Position numbers and translations under genes: made by a program
Part shown: one piece after another, positions 24,031 through 36,765 of the stretch
How the letters are laid out: each line of letters starts with the position of its first letter
Numbering within the stretch: position 1 is the first letter of the stretch
Notes under the pieces: generated by a model
What the model saw: only the letters and a program-made list of their open reading frames with translations
Databases searched by the model: none
Told to the model about the DNA's origin: nothing
From: Dacryopinax spathularia
Lineage: Eukaryota; Basidiomycota; Dacrymycetes; Dacrymycetales; Dacrymycetaceae
DNA: 64,000 nt
Assembly (NCBI GenBank): GCA_037974965.1
Contig: JBBPFI010000012.1
Span: 496,001 to 560,000 of the forward strand
Reading direction: 5' to 3'

Positions 24031-27000
24031 ATGTCGTCCACTCCGCGAGCTCAGCGCTCGCCTAAAAAGGCCCAGGCTACACCGAAGACCAAGTCGCCCG
24101 CAAAGTCGCCCGCCAAATCGAGAAAGTCGAGGGGGAAGCAAAAAGCCAACGAAGGGGAGAATGGGGATGAAGAGCAGCGGGATTCGGCGGATGGGACGAT
24201 GGTGGATGTTGACCTAGAGGTCAACGGTGATGCTGAGAATGCTCAGGGGAAAGAAGGGGAGAAGAAGGGGAAGGAGGTGAGGAGGAGGGAGAAGGGGTGG
24301 GATTGGGTGTCGTTGTTGGATCCCAAGTCGCCTGACCACCCTGCGGTCTTCACTAAGGATGCGAGGTACGTCCCTCACCACCACTGTACACTCTATTAGC
24401 CCCTCATGCTTGAGTAGATTCTTCTTCCTCCCCTCAGGCAACTCCATCAACATCCACTCCGCCTCCTCCGGCGAAGTAGTCTCCACCCTCACCCCGCCAA
24501 GCACGACAAAAGCCTCTAAACAGCGCATAACCTCCCTCTGCCTAAACCCAAGCAACCCGTTCCAGCTCCTTTCCTCCCATATGGATGGTGCTGTGAGGGT
24601 ATGGGACTTCCTCGATGGGGTTCTGCTTAGGACGGTGGAACTGGAGCATCCGGTGACGCATCTGTCCGTCTCGGAGGGGCTGAAGGATTGGGTGGTGGTG
24701 GCTCTTACGGAGCCGGGAAAGAAGAAGGATAAATCGGATGGTGCGCTTTCCCTTCCCTTCTCTAACATCGCAACTCTGGGCTGACAAGTACGCAGCACCC
24801 CCCAAACCCCAAACAGTACTCTACCGACTCTCCCTCACAACCCAAACAAAACACCTCATCGGCAAGCTTCCCCCCGCATCGCATCTCGCCGTCTCAAACA
24901 GCGGAAAGCACGTCGTCGCCACCTCCGGTACCAACGCCCATGTCTTCTCCCTCCCTCCCACCGGCAGCGACGGTAAAGCGACTCTACTGGCAAAATGTCA
25001 TTCCCCCGATCGCTTCACCTGCCTCGTCTTCCATCCAGAAGAAGAATGGTTCGCGACGGGCGACGAGATAGGTGTGATCCGGTATTGGTACTGTTCTTCT
25101 GCCTCCCCAGGAGAAAAAGGTCAACAACTGCAAAGTGCGACCCATACCTGGCACGCACACCCGGTCCGATCACTCGCTTTCACGCCTAATGGAGCGTACC
25201 TCCTCTCTGGTGGTGAGGAGGCCGTGGTGGTTGTCTGGCAGCTCCATTCAGGACAAAAGGAGTTCTTACCACGTATTGGAGGGCCTATTAGGTGGTTGAG
25301 CGTCAGACGGGCAACCGGTCAGCCAGGAGGAGAAGAAGAAGAATGGCTCGCCGGGTTAGAAGATCGGACACTTGTCTGGCTGAGTGCTGGGAGCTTGAAG
25401 GTCGCGAGATCGGTGGCGAGGGTGAAGCTGGATATCTCTTACTCCGCGTCACTGTCTCCAGAAGAGAGCAAGCAATCTCAATCAGCACCACTACCGCTCG
25501 CCCTCCACCCGACTACTTCAAGCTTGGTCTTGCCCTCATCGCATCCCTCGTTCTTGCAGGTGTACGACCACCCAACGCGCACGCTCATCTCCGAACTTGA
25601 AGTTAGCCCAACGAACAAGATCTCAAAACGAAACCCTGATGCGCCGAACCCGCCTGTAGCAAGGGTGACGCACGCTTCGATTTCTCCATCCGGGGAGTGG
25701 CTGGCGACTGTTGATGTGCGGCACGCAGGGGAAGACCTTACAGAACTGGAGCTTGAAGGAGGGAGGACAAGTACGCGGTTGAAAGTGTGGCGCTGGTCAG
25801 CCGAGGAGAAACAGTGGGAGCTCTCAACACGAATCGAGCGGCCACACGGGGTAGAAGAAGTGACCTCACTCAGCTGGATGCCCACTCCCCCCCTCCCAAC
25901 CGGTCCGACCCTGCTCGGCGAATTGCTCGCGACGACCGGCCTAGACGGGCAGACAAAACTCTGGCGCGCCAAGCTAACAAAAGAATCCGACGAGACCGGC
26001 ACCGAGGAGTCCATCTCGTGGGTGTTGAGGTCTCAGTTGTCGTATCGCGGGTTATTGCCTCGAGCGAGTGAGTTCTCGCCGGATGGGAGTGTATTGGCTG
26101 TGGGCCAGGGGAGGTGTATAACGTTGTGGGACCCGGTGGGCTGTTTGCTCAAGGGGGTGTTGGCGGGGCCGGGAGGGGTAGGGGCGGAGGTGGAGGAGGT
26201 TGGGTTTGTGGGGAGGGAGGGGAGGTGGTTGGCAGCTTTGGAAAGGCGCGGAGGAGGAGGGGGGAAGAGAGGGAGGGGGGAGAGGGCGGTCGTGCTGTGG
26301 GATCTGCTTTCTTGCTCCGGTATGTTCTTCTCTTCTTGAATGTTTGGTGAGAAGGAAGCTGATTGGGAGTTAAGTGTCGTGGGAGTACGAGCTTGGGAAT
26401 GTGGAGGCTAAGGTCGTGCCCCTGTCTGGGGAAGCGAGGCTTACGGTGTTCGTCTCATCCCAGAACTCTCAGGAGAAGGAAGGGAAGAAGTCAAAGGCTG
26501 GGGGGACGAAGGCGCTTGTATTTGGGACGGCATCAAGCAGACCGGAGAGGATACATAAGCTCCCATTCAGCTTGCGGAACGTGATCCCTTACCCCGCCTC
26601 ATCCTCCTCTACTTCGTCTGGCAAGACACCTCCCGGATCGAGTCAACAGCGAGAAGGCCAATCGTCCTTCGTTGGGATTACTACAGCGCTGGATATAGTC
26701 CTATTCGGCGACTCACTCCTCCCCTCTGACAAGCCCGTCCCTCAAACTCAGAAACTGGATCCTACCGCCCCTGCGCTGAGGACACTGTGGCACGACTACT
26801 TTGGCTTGCCCTCGCCTTCTACTTCCCAACCCGCCTTGGGTTCTCAGACCGGGACTGGGAGACCGAAGGTGCAGCTTGACCCTCTGGTGGGAGAGGGCGA
26901 GGAGAAACTGTTCGACGGACCGGCTTATATGCTCCCTGCTCTTGGGACGTTATACGAGCCTTTTATGTCGAGCATCCTGCGCCCCAGACCGGCCGATACA

Positions 27001-27537
27001 CCGTCCACCTCTACCTCTATCCCGACAAATGGGCAAGAACCAGCAGCTCAGCAAGGCACTGAGGTGCGGAAGCCAGAACGGAGGCAGGAGAAGCCGGGGA
27101 GGGTGGTGGACGAAAAGGAGTTTGAGATGTTTGTGGAGCTGTTTCGGGAGATGGCTCGCTCTCCTTCCTCCTCTATGACTTCCGCAACTTCCACTACCGC
27201 CAGCACATCGACCAGCTCAGCCGCTATCGCCGCTACACCGGCAAGATCTCAAGCGCCAGGAACGCCAACGACGAACGGGAACGGTAAACCGTTGGAAAAT
27301 GGGACTGGCAAAGCAAAGCGGGGGAAGGTGAATGGCGCGGACCCTCAGGATACGCCCGCTACGCCCAGGAGCACGCGGCGGACCCCCGCGAAGGCTCAGC
27401 AGGTGGACGAGGGGGCGATGGATGTTGATACTCCTTCTGCCCTTTCCGCTCCTGTTGCTGCCGTGCAGGACGTGGTGGAGGAGACGCCCACTGGGAAGGG
27501 CGGGAACCCCCGGAAGAGGGGTCGGAAATCCACATAA
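24031..27537 (+). CDS. UTP17: U3 snoRNP WD-repeat protein Utp17/Nan1 (WDR75)
   Basis: The gene has about four exons with introns near 24366-24418, 24743-24796 and 26320-26373, and encodes roughly 1,100 residues. It is a component of the t-UTP/UtpA subcomplex of the small-subunit processome in the nucleolus, needed for early 18S rRNA processing. The N-terminus is a Lys/Ser/Pro-rich nucleolar-type tail. WD-repeat signatures follow: HMDGAVRVWDFLDG, HPVRSLAFTPNGAYLLSGG, VVVVWQL, ASISPSGEWLATVD, LLATTGLDGQTKLW and RASEFSPDGSVLAVG. The C-terminal part has lower-complexity Ser/Thr stretches and ends in a basic GRKST tail. The arrangement of two beta-propellers with a basic N-terminal extension matches WDR75. 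The Ser/Thr-rich linker before the end is specific to this lineage. Confidence 0.88.
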
Positions 27538-27840
27538 CCTACTACATATCTGCAAGTTAGTTCTTCGCAATTTTTCTTACTTCATGTCAGCAGATCGCTT
27601 GGTAATCATTGTATGACTACTGCTACATCCTTTTCTCAATGCAAGGTTTTCGTTATTTGCAATTCATGCGTGCGCTGCACACGAAGGGAGAGGAGCGGAC
27701 GATAATATAAGGGTCCCACGCCAAAATATCAATCACGCGCCTGACGCGTCGCGTCACTACATTCCGTCCTCCCCTCCACGCTTCCAACCCGCCAGGCTGT
27801 ATCGTCCTGCATCGTCCTGCCCAGTAGCTGGTAGACGAGG
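27538..27840. other. Intergenic UTP17 / SMC6
   Basis: About 0.3 kb between tandem plus-strand genes; nothing was recognised beyond ordinary 3' and 5' flanks. Confidence 0.5.
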
Positions 27841-30800
27841 ATGGTCAAGCGAAGTGCTACTGAGGTAATCTCTGACGAAGAGGAGAGTCAGGCTGCCTCT
27901 TCTTCCCATCAGGTACGTCTCATCTAGCCGCTGTGACTCATCAACTGAGCGCATATATGCAGGCAAAACGTTCCCGAGTCAACGGCACTCAAAATGGTCA
28001 CGCCAACGGGACTCAACGCTCAAGGAGAGCAGAAACAGAAGAAGATGGGGACTACGTCGATGGTGCTGAAGAGGATGCTGATGCTGGAGAGGAGGCTGCT
28101 GAAAGGAGAGAGAGGAAGAAGGCCGAGCTCACACAGGAGCAGATCATGCAGATGAAAGAGGACCGGGAGTTTGAGGAGCAGATGGAGCCTAAGATCCAGG
28201 ATGCGCTTTACAATCGGCCTCGCAGGCATGGGGTGCGTTCTGCTTTTTCATGGTCGATATCTTGATGTTTGACTGGGAGCTGACGATGGATTAGTCGGTT
28301 GCGGAGATGGGCATCATCCAGTCCCTCGAGCTGATCAACTTCATGTGCCATAAGAACTTGAAGTTCAACTTTGGGCCGCAGATCAACTTTATAATTGGGC
28401 ATAATGGAAGTGCGTGACTATGTTTTGTTGCGGAGGGAGGGGGATGCTGATGTTGATATAGGCGGGAAGAGCGCTATCTTGACTGCTTTGACTGTTGCTC
28501 TTGGAGGGAAGGCTACGGCAACTAGTCGAGCGAACAGCTTAAAGACGTTGATTAAGGAGGGAGAGCAGTGCGTGTTTGCTCCCATCGTCCAGAGCACTGC
28601 TTGACACACATATAGGGCCGCTGAAGTAACGGTCGTCCTGAAGAACAAAGGACCCGAAGCGTTCAATCATGAAGTCTACGGCGACTTCATCAGCATTACC
28701 CGCCGTTTCACTATGGAAGGCAGTACTAGCTACAAGATCAAGGGCGCCAAGTCGGACAAGACCATCTCGTCTAAGCGAGAGGAGCTCACTGCTATCTGCG
28801 ATCACATGAACATCCAGGTCGATAACCCTATGAATGTCCTTACGCAGGACACGGCTCGACAGTTCTTGAGCGCCTCCAAGCCGAAGGACAAGTATTCGGT
28901 ATGCAACTTCGCCCTATATGCGCCTTGCACAACCCACCTGACTGGATATAGTTCTTCCTGCGAGGCACCCAGCTGCTGCAGCTCAGCCTGGAATACGAGA
29001 TGATCAGCGAGAACAACAAACGGATGGGGCAGGTCATCGGCCAGAAGCAGCAGATCATCCCCGAGCTAGAGAAGGAAGCTGAAGAAGCTCGTGTCCGGTA
29101 CCAAGAAGCTGAGAAGGCTCGTGATCAGCGCGATCACCTGGAAACCCTCAAGCAGGAGAAAGCCTGGTCAATTATCTTTGAGAAGGAGAAGGAGAGTCAT
29201 CATATCTAGTACCCTGTGATTGTACTAACCGGCTTCTGCAGGAAGTCAAGAAACAGAAAGACAAGGTAGAGAGCGCCGAGCGTATTCTGCCGACTCTGAA
29301 TGAGAACTGGGAAAAAGCGCAAGTACGTGATTTCTTGCTTAATGGAAACTAGTATCTGACCGGTTTATCAGGCCACAATTGAACAACTAAACGCGGATAT
29401 CGTGGATGCTGAAGGTGAACTGAAGCAGAAACGGGATGAGATATCTCCGCTCGAGGAGAGAAAGGCTGCAAATCGCGCTGCTATCAAGGACAAGAAGAAT
29501 GAGCTCATGAGCATAGCTGTGCGTTCTATTTGGCTCTGGCCCACCACTACTTCTGATTTCAGATCTAGAACGACGAGAAGGAGATGAACACCAAGAAGAA
29601 GACTCTTGATCGGACCATCGAACAGCTCCAAACACAGAAGGAGGAGGAGAGCCGCAAGCTGCAGACCGAGACTCGAGAGCAACATGAAGCGTTTCAAGCC
29701 CGATATCAGGCAGCGAAAGCTAAGCTTGCAGAGGCGAAGAGCGAAGTGGCGGAGCATGCTCAACGCCATGCAGAGCTGCGTGAGAGTGCACAGAGGGCTA
29801 AAGATCAGCAGAAAGATGCCCTTAAGGAGCGAGAGGACGTCAAGAACGCGATCCAGGACGCGCAGAACACGATCGGGTCACTACAGAAGAAGAAGAAAGA
29901 CTCCCTACAAGGCTATGGCAATAATATCCAGACTTTGCTGCAACGGATCAAGGAGGAAAATTGGTTCGGTGAGCCTCCACGCGGCCCCTTCGGCATGTTT
30001 GTGGACGCTAGGCAGAATGCCCGCCCATATCTGGCTATCCTCAGAACCGTCCTGGGCCAAGCAATGCGTGGATTCGTTCTTACCGACGCTCGTGACCGCA
30101 CCAAGTTGAAGCGGCTGCTAGAGGAGACAGATAAGTAGGTCTCGTCTCTAACCTTGCAAGCGCGTGCTGAGCATTATTTTAGCCGAGACTCGCCTATTAC
30201 CATCACCGGCCGCGATCTCTTCGATTTCTCTCATGCGGAGCCACCACCTCAGCTGGTGACCCTCCTTCGGGTCCTACACGTATGCATGTCTCTTTGCGAG
30301 CCCGAACCAGGCTGATCTTGGTCTCTAGTTCAAGGATGAATGGATCAAGCGGATCTTCGTCAATTCTCATAGGATAGAAACCACTCTACTTTGTCACTCT
30401 CGTGCCGAAGCCCAAGCACTCTTCCAGGAGTATGATATGCCTGGTGTCGCTTACTGCGCGGATGGGCTCACATACCGAAAATATCCGTAAGAGCTAGTTT
30501 CCCCATCTCCTAATCCCCGCTGAAACACTTCGGTAGAGACGGCGGTGCGATGACAACAAGGCTTGGCAACGTCCCCACAGGGTCGGACCCTCGTGCTTTC
30601 TTATTCATGTCCGGCAGTCCAGAGGAGCAAATGCGGTTAGTGGCTTTGTGAGGACTCCTTTCTTGAACATACCTGATTATTCTTCTAGGGATGCTAGAGA
30701 CAAGCAACAATCTGCCGAAAATCGCTTCAAGGAGATTAATCAACAACTGCAGAACCTTGAGAAAGAGATTACTCAGTTCGAGACCGAGAACCGCCGCATG

Positions 30801-32335
30801 CAGGTGAGTCTTCTCTGCGAATTTTACGTCGCAAGTGCTCAGGCGCGTTGCAGCGAGAGGGTGAGGAGCTGGATACCGCCGTACGTGGTGCGCAGAATGA
30901 GTTGGAGAGCGTGGAGCTCGATATGCGCTCGGACGAGCCTGCCAATCTAGAAGCTTTGGAGCAAGCCATGCGGGTATGTGGCTGCAAGTAGCTGATTTGC
31001 GTCTGTCCTTACCCCGAATGTGCAGGATTCCGAAGCCGAGCGGGAGAACATTCTGGATCAGTTTGAAGCTCTGCAACAACGACGGGCGGATATAGCAGAG
31101 GAAATGAAACCTCTCATAGTGGAGCAAGATGCTATTAAGGAGGCGCTCGCGAAGCATCAGGTCCGGATCTCGGAACTTGAGGTGCGAGATTGCTGTCGCC
31201 GAATTCGGAACGGCACTTACACAACCCTACAGCGCGACCTTCAGGATCTCGTTGAGAAACGTGTACAAGCACAGCGCGATAAGCAGCATTATGAGACCAA
31301 GCTGGAAGAAGAGAACAGAAAAGTAACCAGATTACGAGAGGTGCTGACGACGTCGGAGGAAGAGCTGAGCGTACGAGCCGTTCACGGACTTCTTGGGGCT
31401 TACACTAAATTTTCGCTTAGACATGGACCGCTCAAGTCTCCCAGACGTATGACAGGGTGGCGAAAGCACGCAAAACAGAAATCATTGATAAGGAGATTCA
31501 AGGGATAGAAAAGGCTCTCAAGGATAGAGAGAATCGGTATGCTCCTCCTCCCCACCATGACTCCCATGTGCTCATCCATGCTGAAGCGGTGGCGCATCCG
31601 TCGAGGAGATGGCTGCTGAGCTCGCTCAGGCTCAAGCGGCACTAGATAAAGCGAAAAGCGACCTGAAGGGCATGCAGAAGCTCCAGAAGGTACGCTGTGC
31701 TACACATACCGGGGCAGAGCTCATCTCTGGTCTAGTCCCTCAAACAAGCTTTATACGCCCGACATGACAAATGGCACGCATTCCGCCGTCACATTGCCGT
31801 CCGAGCCAAACTTGGTTTCCAACTGCACCTCAGCAAGCGCGGTTACTTCGGAAAGGTATAAAAGTTGTGTTCATGTTGACGGTAACCCGCTGAATTCTTC
31901 ACTCAGCTTGATTTCGATCATGTGGCCAATACGCTCGAGCTCAAGGTTCAAACAGAGGATGCGATTAGCACACAGAAACGGAGGGAGAAAGATCCCAAGT
32001 CATTGTCTGGTGGAGAAAAGTCGTTCTCCACGATATGTCTCCTGCTGTCCCTTTGGGAAGCTGTCAGCTGCCCAATCCGCTGCTTGGATGAGTTCGATGT
32101 CTTCATGGATGCCGTGAACCGTCGTATCTCGATGGGCATGTTGACCAGCACGGCCAAGGAGAGTGCGGGAGTACAGTATGTTCTCATTACACCTCAGGTA
32201 AGGATTTTCGTCCCTGAGAACGGGGCACTTGCTGAAAGGATGCAGGATATGAGCAACGTCAACCTCGGGCCGGAGGTACGCGTTCATAGGATGAATGACC
32301 CCGAGCGCGGCCAACGCCAATTGAACTTCGGCTGA
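27841..32335 (+). CDS. SMC6: SMC5-SMC6 complex subunit Smc6
   Basis: More than fifteen short exons encode roughly 1,130 residues. Smc6 pairs with Smc5 in a chromosome-bound ATPase for recombination repair and replication. The N-terminal block MGIIQSLELINFMCHKNL is followed by Walker A (GHNGSGKSAILTAL), which is split by an intron between Gly and Ser (donor after 28409). The marker LGGKATATSRANSLKTLIK is Smc6-like. Long coiled coils rich in Glu, Lys and Gln flank a hinge around DYNRRREE-independent exons at about 29940-30480, including NWFGEPPRGPFG and FKDEWIKRIFVNSHRIETT. The C-terminal head has the ABC signature LSGGEKSFSTICLLLSLWE and Walker B CLDEFDVFMD. The last intron (32200-32245) splits the typical ITPQ|DMSNV end. 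The many introns are unusual in number for this window. Confidence 0.95.
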
Positions 32336-32713
32336 GCCAATTTCTGCTGTATCCCTGTGATCGGCAATGTTACCCTAGACGATAGCTAAGTTACCCCTAA
32401 TTCATTCGATCTCCTCGCTGTCATGGCATTTTCCGACGTTCCTCCGGCACGACAGAGAGCTCTATACATCAAAGTCGGCGAGGACACGTCTGCTGTGGAG
32501 GCATGGCGTTGTATACCCCGGTCGGGAACCGTCCCATGTTCAGTTGGGACTGCAATGGGGGTCAAGGGAAAGCATCCGATTGGCCCGCAGGGGGGTTCCT
32601 TGTTGATCGGCACGGAGTCCTGGCATGATACCCCGCGATTACCCCACATATAAGTATGGGCTGCTGTGTAATGTCGCTCCTCCGCCTGCGAGTGATATTC
32701 AAGCGTACACAAC
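32336..32713. other. Intergenic SMC6 / oxygenase
   Basis: The 378-bp gap between tandem plus-strand genes contains a 76-codon open frame (32423-32653) without motif or splice context. Nothing is supported. Confidence 0.5.
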
Positions 32714-34302
32714 ATGGGCGACAACGGCATTCCTGCAACCCGCGACAGCAAGGAAGGTTTCAACCTCAAAGTGGATGCGGAGAAGAAGGGATTTAAGTAC
32801 TTGACGCGTACGTGGCTACTTGAGATTGCTAGCTAGGCTGACGGGCTATTTTTCAGAGGATCAGGTTGACTGTTTCCTGGAGAATGGATATGTGGCCATC
32901 CGAGGGGCAATACCGGAGGAGTCTCTCAACTATTTCCTCGAAGATGTTTGGGTGCGTCTTGGCATGGATCCTAATGACAAGAGGACTTGGACGCAGGAAG
33001 ACATACACATGCCTTCTCATCGCCGCCGTAAGCCAGCTGGTCCATATTCTTCCACAGAGCTGATCTGGTTTCTAGGTCATATCGAGCAATTTGCGCCTAA
33101 GATCTGGGGAGCTATGTGTACGGTACAGAATGGTTGCTCGAAGATGTTCTCATTTCCCGACAGGCGAGCTTCTTGGCGGGGAAGATCGAATCGATTATAA
33201 GACCGCAACCTGGACAGACGGTTTCATCTGTAATCTGGGTGACGAGAAGTATGACCCGAACGAAGTGATCGATCCCCGCGATCTGTGGGTACCGTTTCCG
33301 TTTGAGCGGCACGGTCATACTAACTCTCATTAGCGGACCGTGGCATGTGTAAGACTGATTCAAGTGCAAAATACCCCTCGAGTTTCCTAACTATATGGCA
33401 TAGCGATGGAGACTGGTTCCGGCACTTCTTAGGTAAACCGAACGGGAATCATGCAGTATACCATGTTGACATTACCGTACAGATTCGGAAACACAGGCTC
33501 TGGAATGTCTCGTCCTCTTCAGTGACGTTGTCGAGCGGGCTGGTCCGACCTATATCTGTCCGGATGGCACCGATAAGGTCGTGAAGTGGTACGCAAAACG
33601 TAGCGCGAAAATGCTCATAACTTACCACTCGCAGGCTTTATGAGCATCCGGAGGGCTCATCCGACATGTCCGAACCGGAAGGATCCTCAAACAAGGTCGT
33701 ACCACGCATTGTGAAGGAGTCCAACAAGTTTGTTACCGTATGATGAGCTCATTTCTACTGAACAATTTTCTCTGACTTCTTCGATAGTTAACGGGCAAGA
33801 CCGGCGACGTCTTCTTATGCCATCCGCTCACAGTAAGCGTGTCTTTGCCTTTTGCCGGTTAGCTCATGTCTGGTAGCCTCACTCCCGATCCATCAATCAT
33901 ATACGAAACTCTCGGTTCATCATCAACCCGTTCGTGTCGCTCAAGCAACCGTTCAACCTGAATCGTTCCAACCCAGACGATTACGTGAGTCTACAGTTGT
34001 CCTGAATATAAGATGATGCCTAATACACCTCGCAGTCTCTGGTGGAACTCAAGACTCTCAAGGCTCTTAATGCCAATGCCATCGACTTCAAGATCACCCG
34101 TGACCGGTTCCGCTTCATGCCCCGAACGAAAGGCAGGAAGGACGCCTTGATTGACCAGGAGCTTCAGCGCCTGCAAGAGCACTCCAAGAAGACGGGCAAG
34201 CCCGTCATTTCACAGCATTTGAGTGGGGAGGCGAGTGCGTGGCAGGAGGAGTTCTGGAAACAGATGCTCTCGGAGCACAATACCGCTGCCGCCGCCGCCT
34301 GA
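32714..34302 (+). CDS. Phytanoyl-CoA dioxygenase-like Fe(II)/2-oxoglutarate oxygenase
   Basis: About ten small exons encode roughly 390 residues. The early block LENGYVAIRGAIPEESL is the PhyH opening strand-helix. After splicing, PWHVDGDWFRHFL forms the HxD iron motif. Further on are ALECLVLFSDVVERAGPTY and GDVFLCHPLTPHS, whose His is the distal iron ligand, and SRFIINPFVSLKQPFNL supplies the 2-oxoglutarate-binding Arg region. These residues suggest an active oxygenase. Fungal members hydroxylate varied small molecules, and the substrate cannot be inferred. The C-terminus ends in Ala5 with no peroxisomal signal, so it is unlikely to be the phytanate enzyme of peroxisomes. The ATG at 32714 gives a short charged leader before the domain. 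Confidence 0.8.
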
Positions 34303-36163
34303 CGTACTGACGTATAACCCTCGCTCTACGTCCAGTTTCCCCGAAACGAAAGCTTGTATGCAAGGGAAATGTATCTCCAGATTGGTCCATGTATTGTTGA
34401 TGAGCTTTCGGATAACATGACGTAGCTCGCGTGCTTCCTGTTACCGTTTCCTGGGAGCAGTTAGAGGAACTTCAGCGCTTCTTCCGAGGCTTGCCTTTCT
34501 CCTATTTGACTTTCTCCCCCATTGTTGGGCTTGGCTGTAAGCCCGCTCCTTCTCTTCCGTTCGGTTCACCTGGTTACTTTGGCCGCCCCCGATGTCTTCG
34601 TACTGGACAGCAGTGCTACACTGCGGTGTGCAAACCAGTTCGGAAGGGGTTAGCATACCCGACATCCTCGCTTCCAACGAACAAACAACTCCTTCGCTGG
34701 CACTCCTTCGCTGACAAAACGCTCTGTAAGACCGCTCATGGTCGACCTACATGTCCTATTGTACGTGTTCCTCACGTGTACGGGTCCGTAAGCCTTTGGC
34801 CTGAACCCCCGCTTCTCCAGCGATTGCATCACGCTCCAGACCGTTGGCCAGCCGAACGAAACCGATCGAAACCAAAGCCCATTCCCTGCCTTTCCACTCA
34901 CTCGGATGACCTGAGCAAAGAATGACAGACGTTTCCGTTGTACTGTTTCGGTAAACTACCTCATTGTTTCCTCGCCGACAAACGAGCGTTTCCGGGAACA
35001 CGCAAGTTCTTCCCCGCTTAACCCCGCACTCGGCTTGGTCTTCTCTACAGAAAAACCAGAGACGACAAGCCTGAATGTGTCCGGACAAGAGCCAGGCGGC
35101 GGCCTCAAGGCGGGACACGGGACCAACACCTTTGTGCGGGAGGGCATGTTTTCATTGCTGACCACAAGAGCCAACATGTCTCGGAGCAACCAACCTTCTC
35201 GCCGCCCTCTGTCTAGCCTGCAGACAAAATGCCACCCTGCACATAGCCGGAACATTACAACTCATCCGTCCCATCTTCGCTCCTAAACGGTCCCTCCCCC
35301 GGGAAAGGCGGACTAACGGATATCCCGAGCGGCAACAAAGGCGTCCGCAGCCCGCCAGCTCAGCCGACCGGTTCCGCCGCGTAAGTCATACGTATGCGCT
35401 CGGCTCCAGCGCTCCAGCGGGACTAGGACGGACAAAGGGCCTCCTTTCCCCCTTTCTCCGCCCACTGGGCACGGGAGGCACTGATCTTGCCCCAATCGCT
35501 TGAGAGGGTAAGTCACGACCAGTCACACCAGTGAGCGAAAGGGGTACTAGGAGGATTTTCGTGGCCCGCCTGATCCTGCCCTTCATGCCCGCCAGGCTGC
35601 AGTGTCGATCAGCATATCGGAGAAGGGGTTGATGACAGCATCAATCGAGGAAACCCGACTATCCCACGCAGTTGCCAGCTCATGCCCTCGATGGGGAGCG
35701 ATAAGAGCTGGTGCTGTCGGTCTGCTGCACACTGTCCGAGTGCTGTGGCGTACTGGGGAGAGTTGTTTCCGTTGCATGCCAGAGGGCGAAGGCGGTGCTA
35801 CACGTTGTTTTTAGCTCGACCTGGAGGTCTTTGAGGGCACGTGTCATCTTTCCTGTATAGGAGTAGAGAGGTGGGTAGTGAGATGTAGAAACGGCGTTGT
35901 TGCTGGCACGTAGCTGTGAGGAAGCGGCGAGGACTGCCGAATCGAGTTGAGGAAGCAGGTGGAAGCAGTATGTTTTGACAGCAGAAAGGCTGGAAGCAGA
36001 GCAGCTATAGCAGAAAGATAGCAAGTTCGTATAGACAGCCTGGAGGGCAAGTATCCAAACCACCAAGTATAGAGCTCAGCAGCAAGTTGGGGAAATCCCA
36101 CCACGCCTTATCCGCCAGTCTCAGGACAGTGTCCTCATCTTCCCGAGTCTCCGCCGGTAGACC
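34303..36163. other. Gene-poor region
   Basis: About 1.9 kb with several overlapping short open frames on both strands. One minus-strand stretch at 35680-36104 is open in two frames and could hold exons of a hypothetical gene, but no consistent splice model was found. No repeat, RNA gene or known domain was recognised. Confidence 0.45.
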
Positions 36164-36765
36164 CTAAGTCCCGGCAGACCGCGGCATATCCAGCACATTC
36201 ATCAGCCCCCATAAGCCCCTCTGGTCGCGCAAGACCGGTAGGACTGATTGATAATCAATTGATTGGGATCCGATCGGCTGACGATCCCGATCGTGTGGGA
36301 GCGAGAAGGGCTGGGGTTGAGCTATGTGTATTTTAGTAAGGGCGTAAGGGGCTTGAAGGGAGTTGCTGCTGGCTGGGGAAGGAGGGGGAAGAGGAGGTGG
36401 GCCGCCGGCTGACTGGGTGTGAGGATGCTCGCGAGCTGCCGAGGAGCCGAATTGAGGAATGTGGAATGGCATGATTGGAGGGATGGGGTGGGAATGGGAT
36501 TGTACGTTATGCTTGACTGGAATGGGAGGAGCTATTAATTGCAGTAGCGGCTCCGAGAGCAGAAGCTGCAAGAGAGCAGCGAGGAACAGCATGTCTCGGA
36601 AAGTCGGACGAGTCAACGGCATCCGTCCCGGCGCCCGGGTTTGACGCTCCGGCATACAACTGCTTAACTCCGGTGGGGGGGGGGAAGATCAGAATACCGC
36701 AAGCGGCCAGCAGGGACCAGCAGCAGGCGAAATGGCGTCCTCTCTCTCGACTCTGCACGGACCAT
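36164..36765 (-). CDS. Possible small protein of unknown function
   Basis: An ATG at 36765 opens a 68-nt exon (36765-36698). A 38-nt intron (36697-36660) containing a run of ten C (transcribed strand) joins it in frame to 36659-36164, giving about 188 residues. The protein starts basic (MVRAESRERTPFRLLL) and has one hydrophobic helix around residues 46-65 (MLFLAALLQLLL). It continues Pro/His/Ser-rich and ends at DMPRSAGT. The helix may be a membrane anchor or signal anchor. No family is recognised, the intron is short, and the frame continues past the stop, so more exons towards 35.7 kb are possible. This may not be a gene. Confidence 0.3.

Noticed and set aside
34303-35590. Several 60-160-codon open frames on both strands.
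   Set aside because: No motif, no consistent splice chain and no frame dominance; reported as gene-poor instead.
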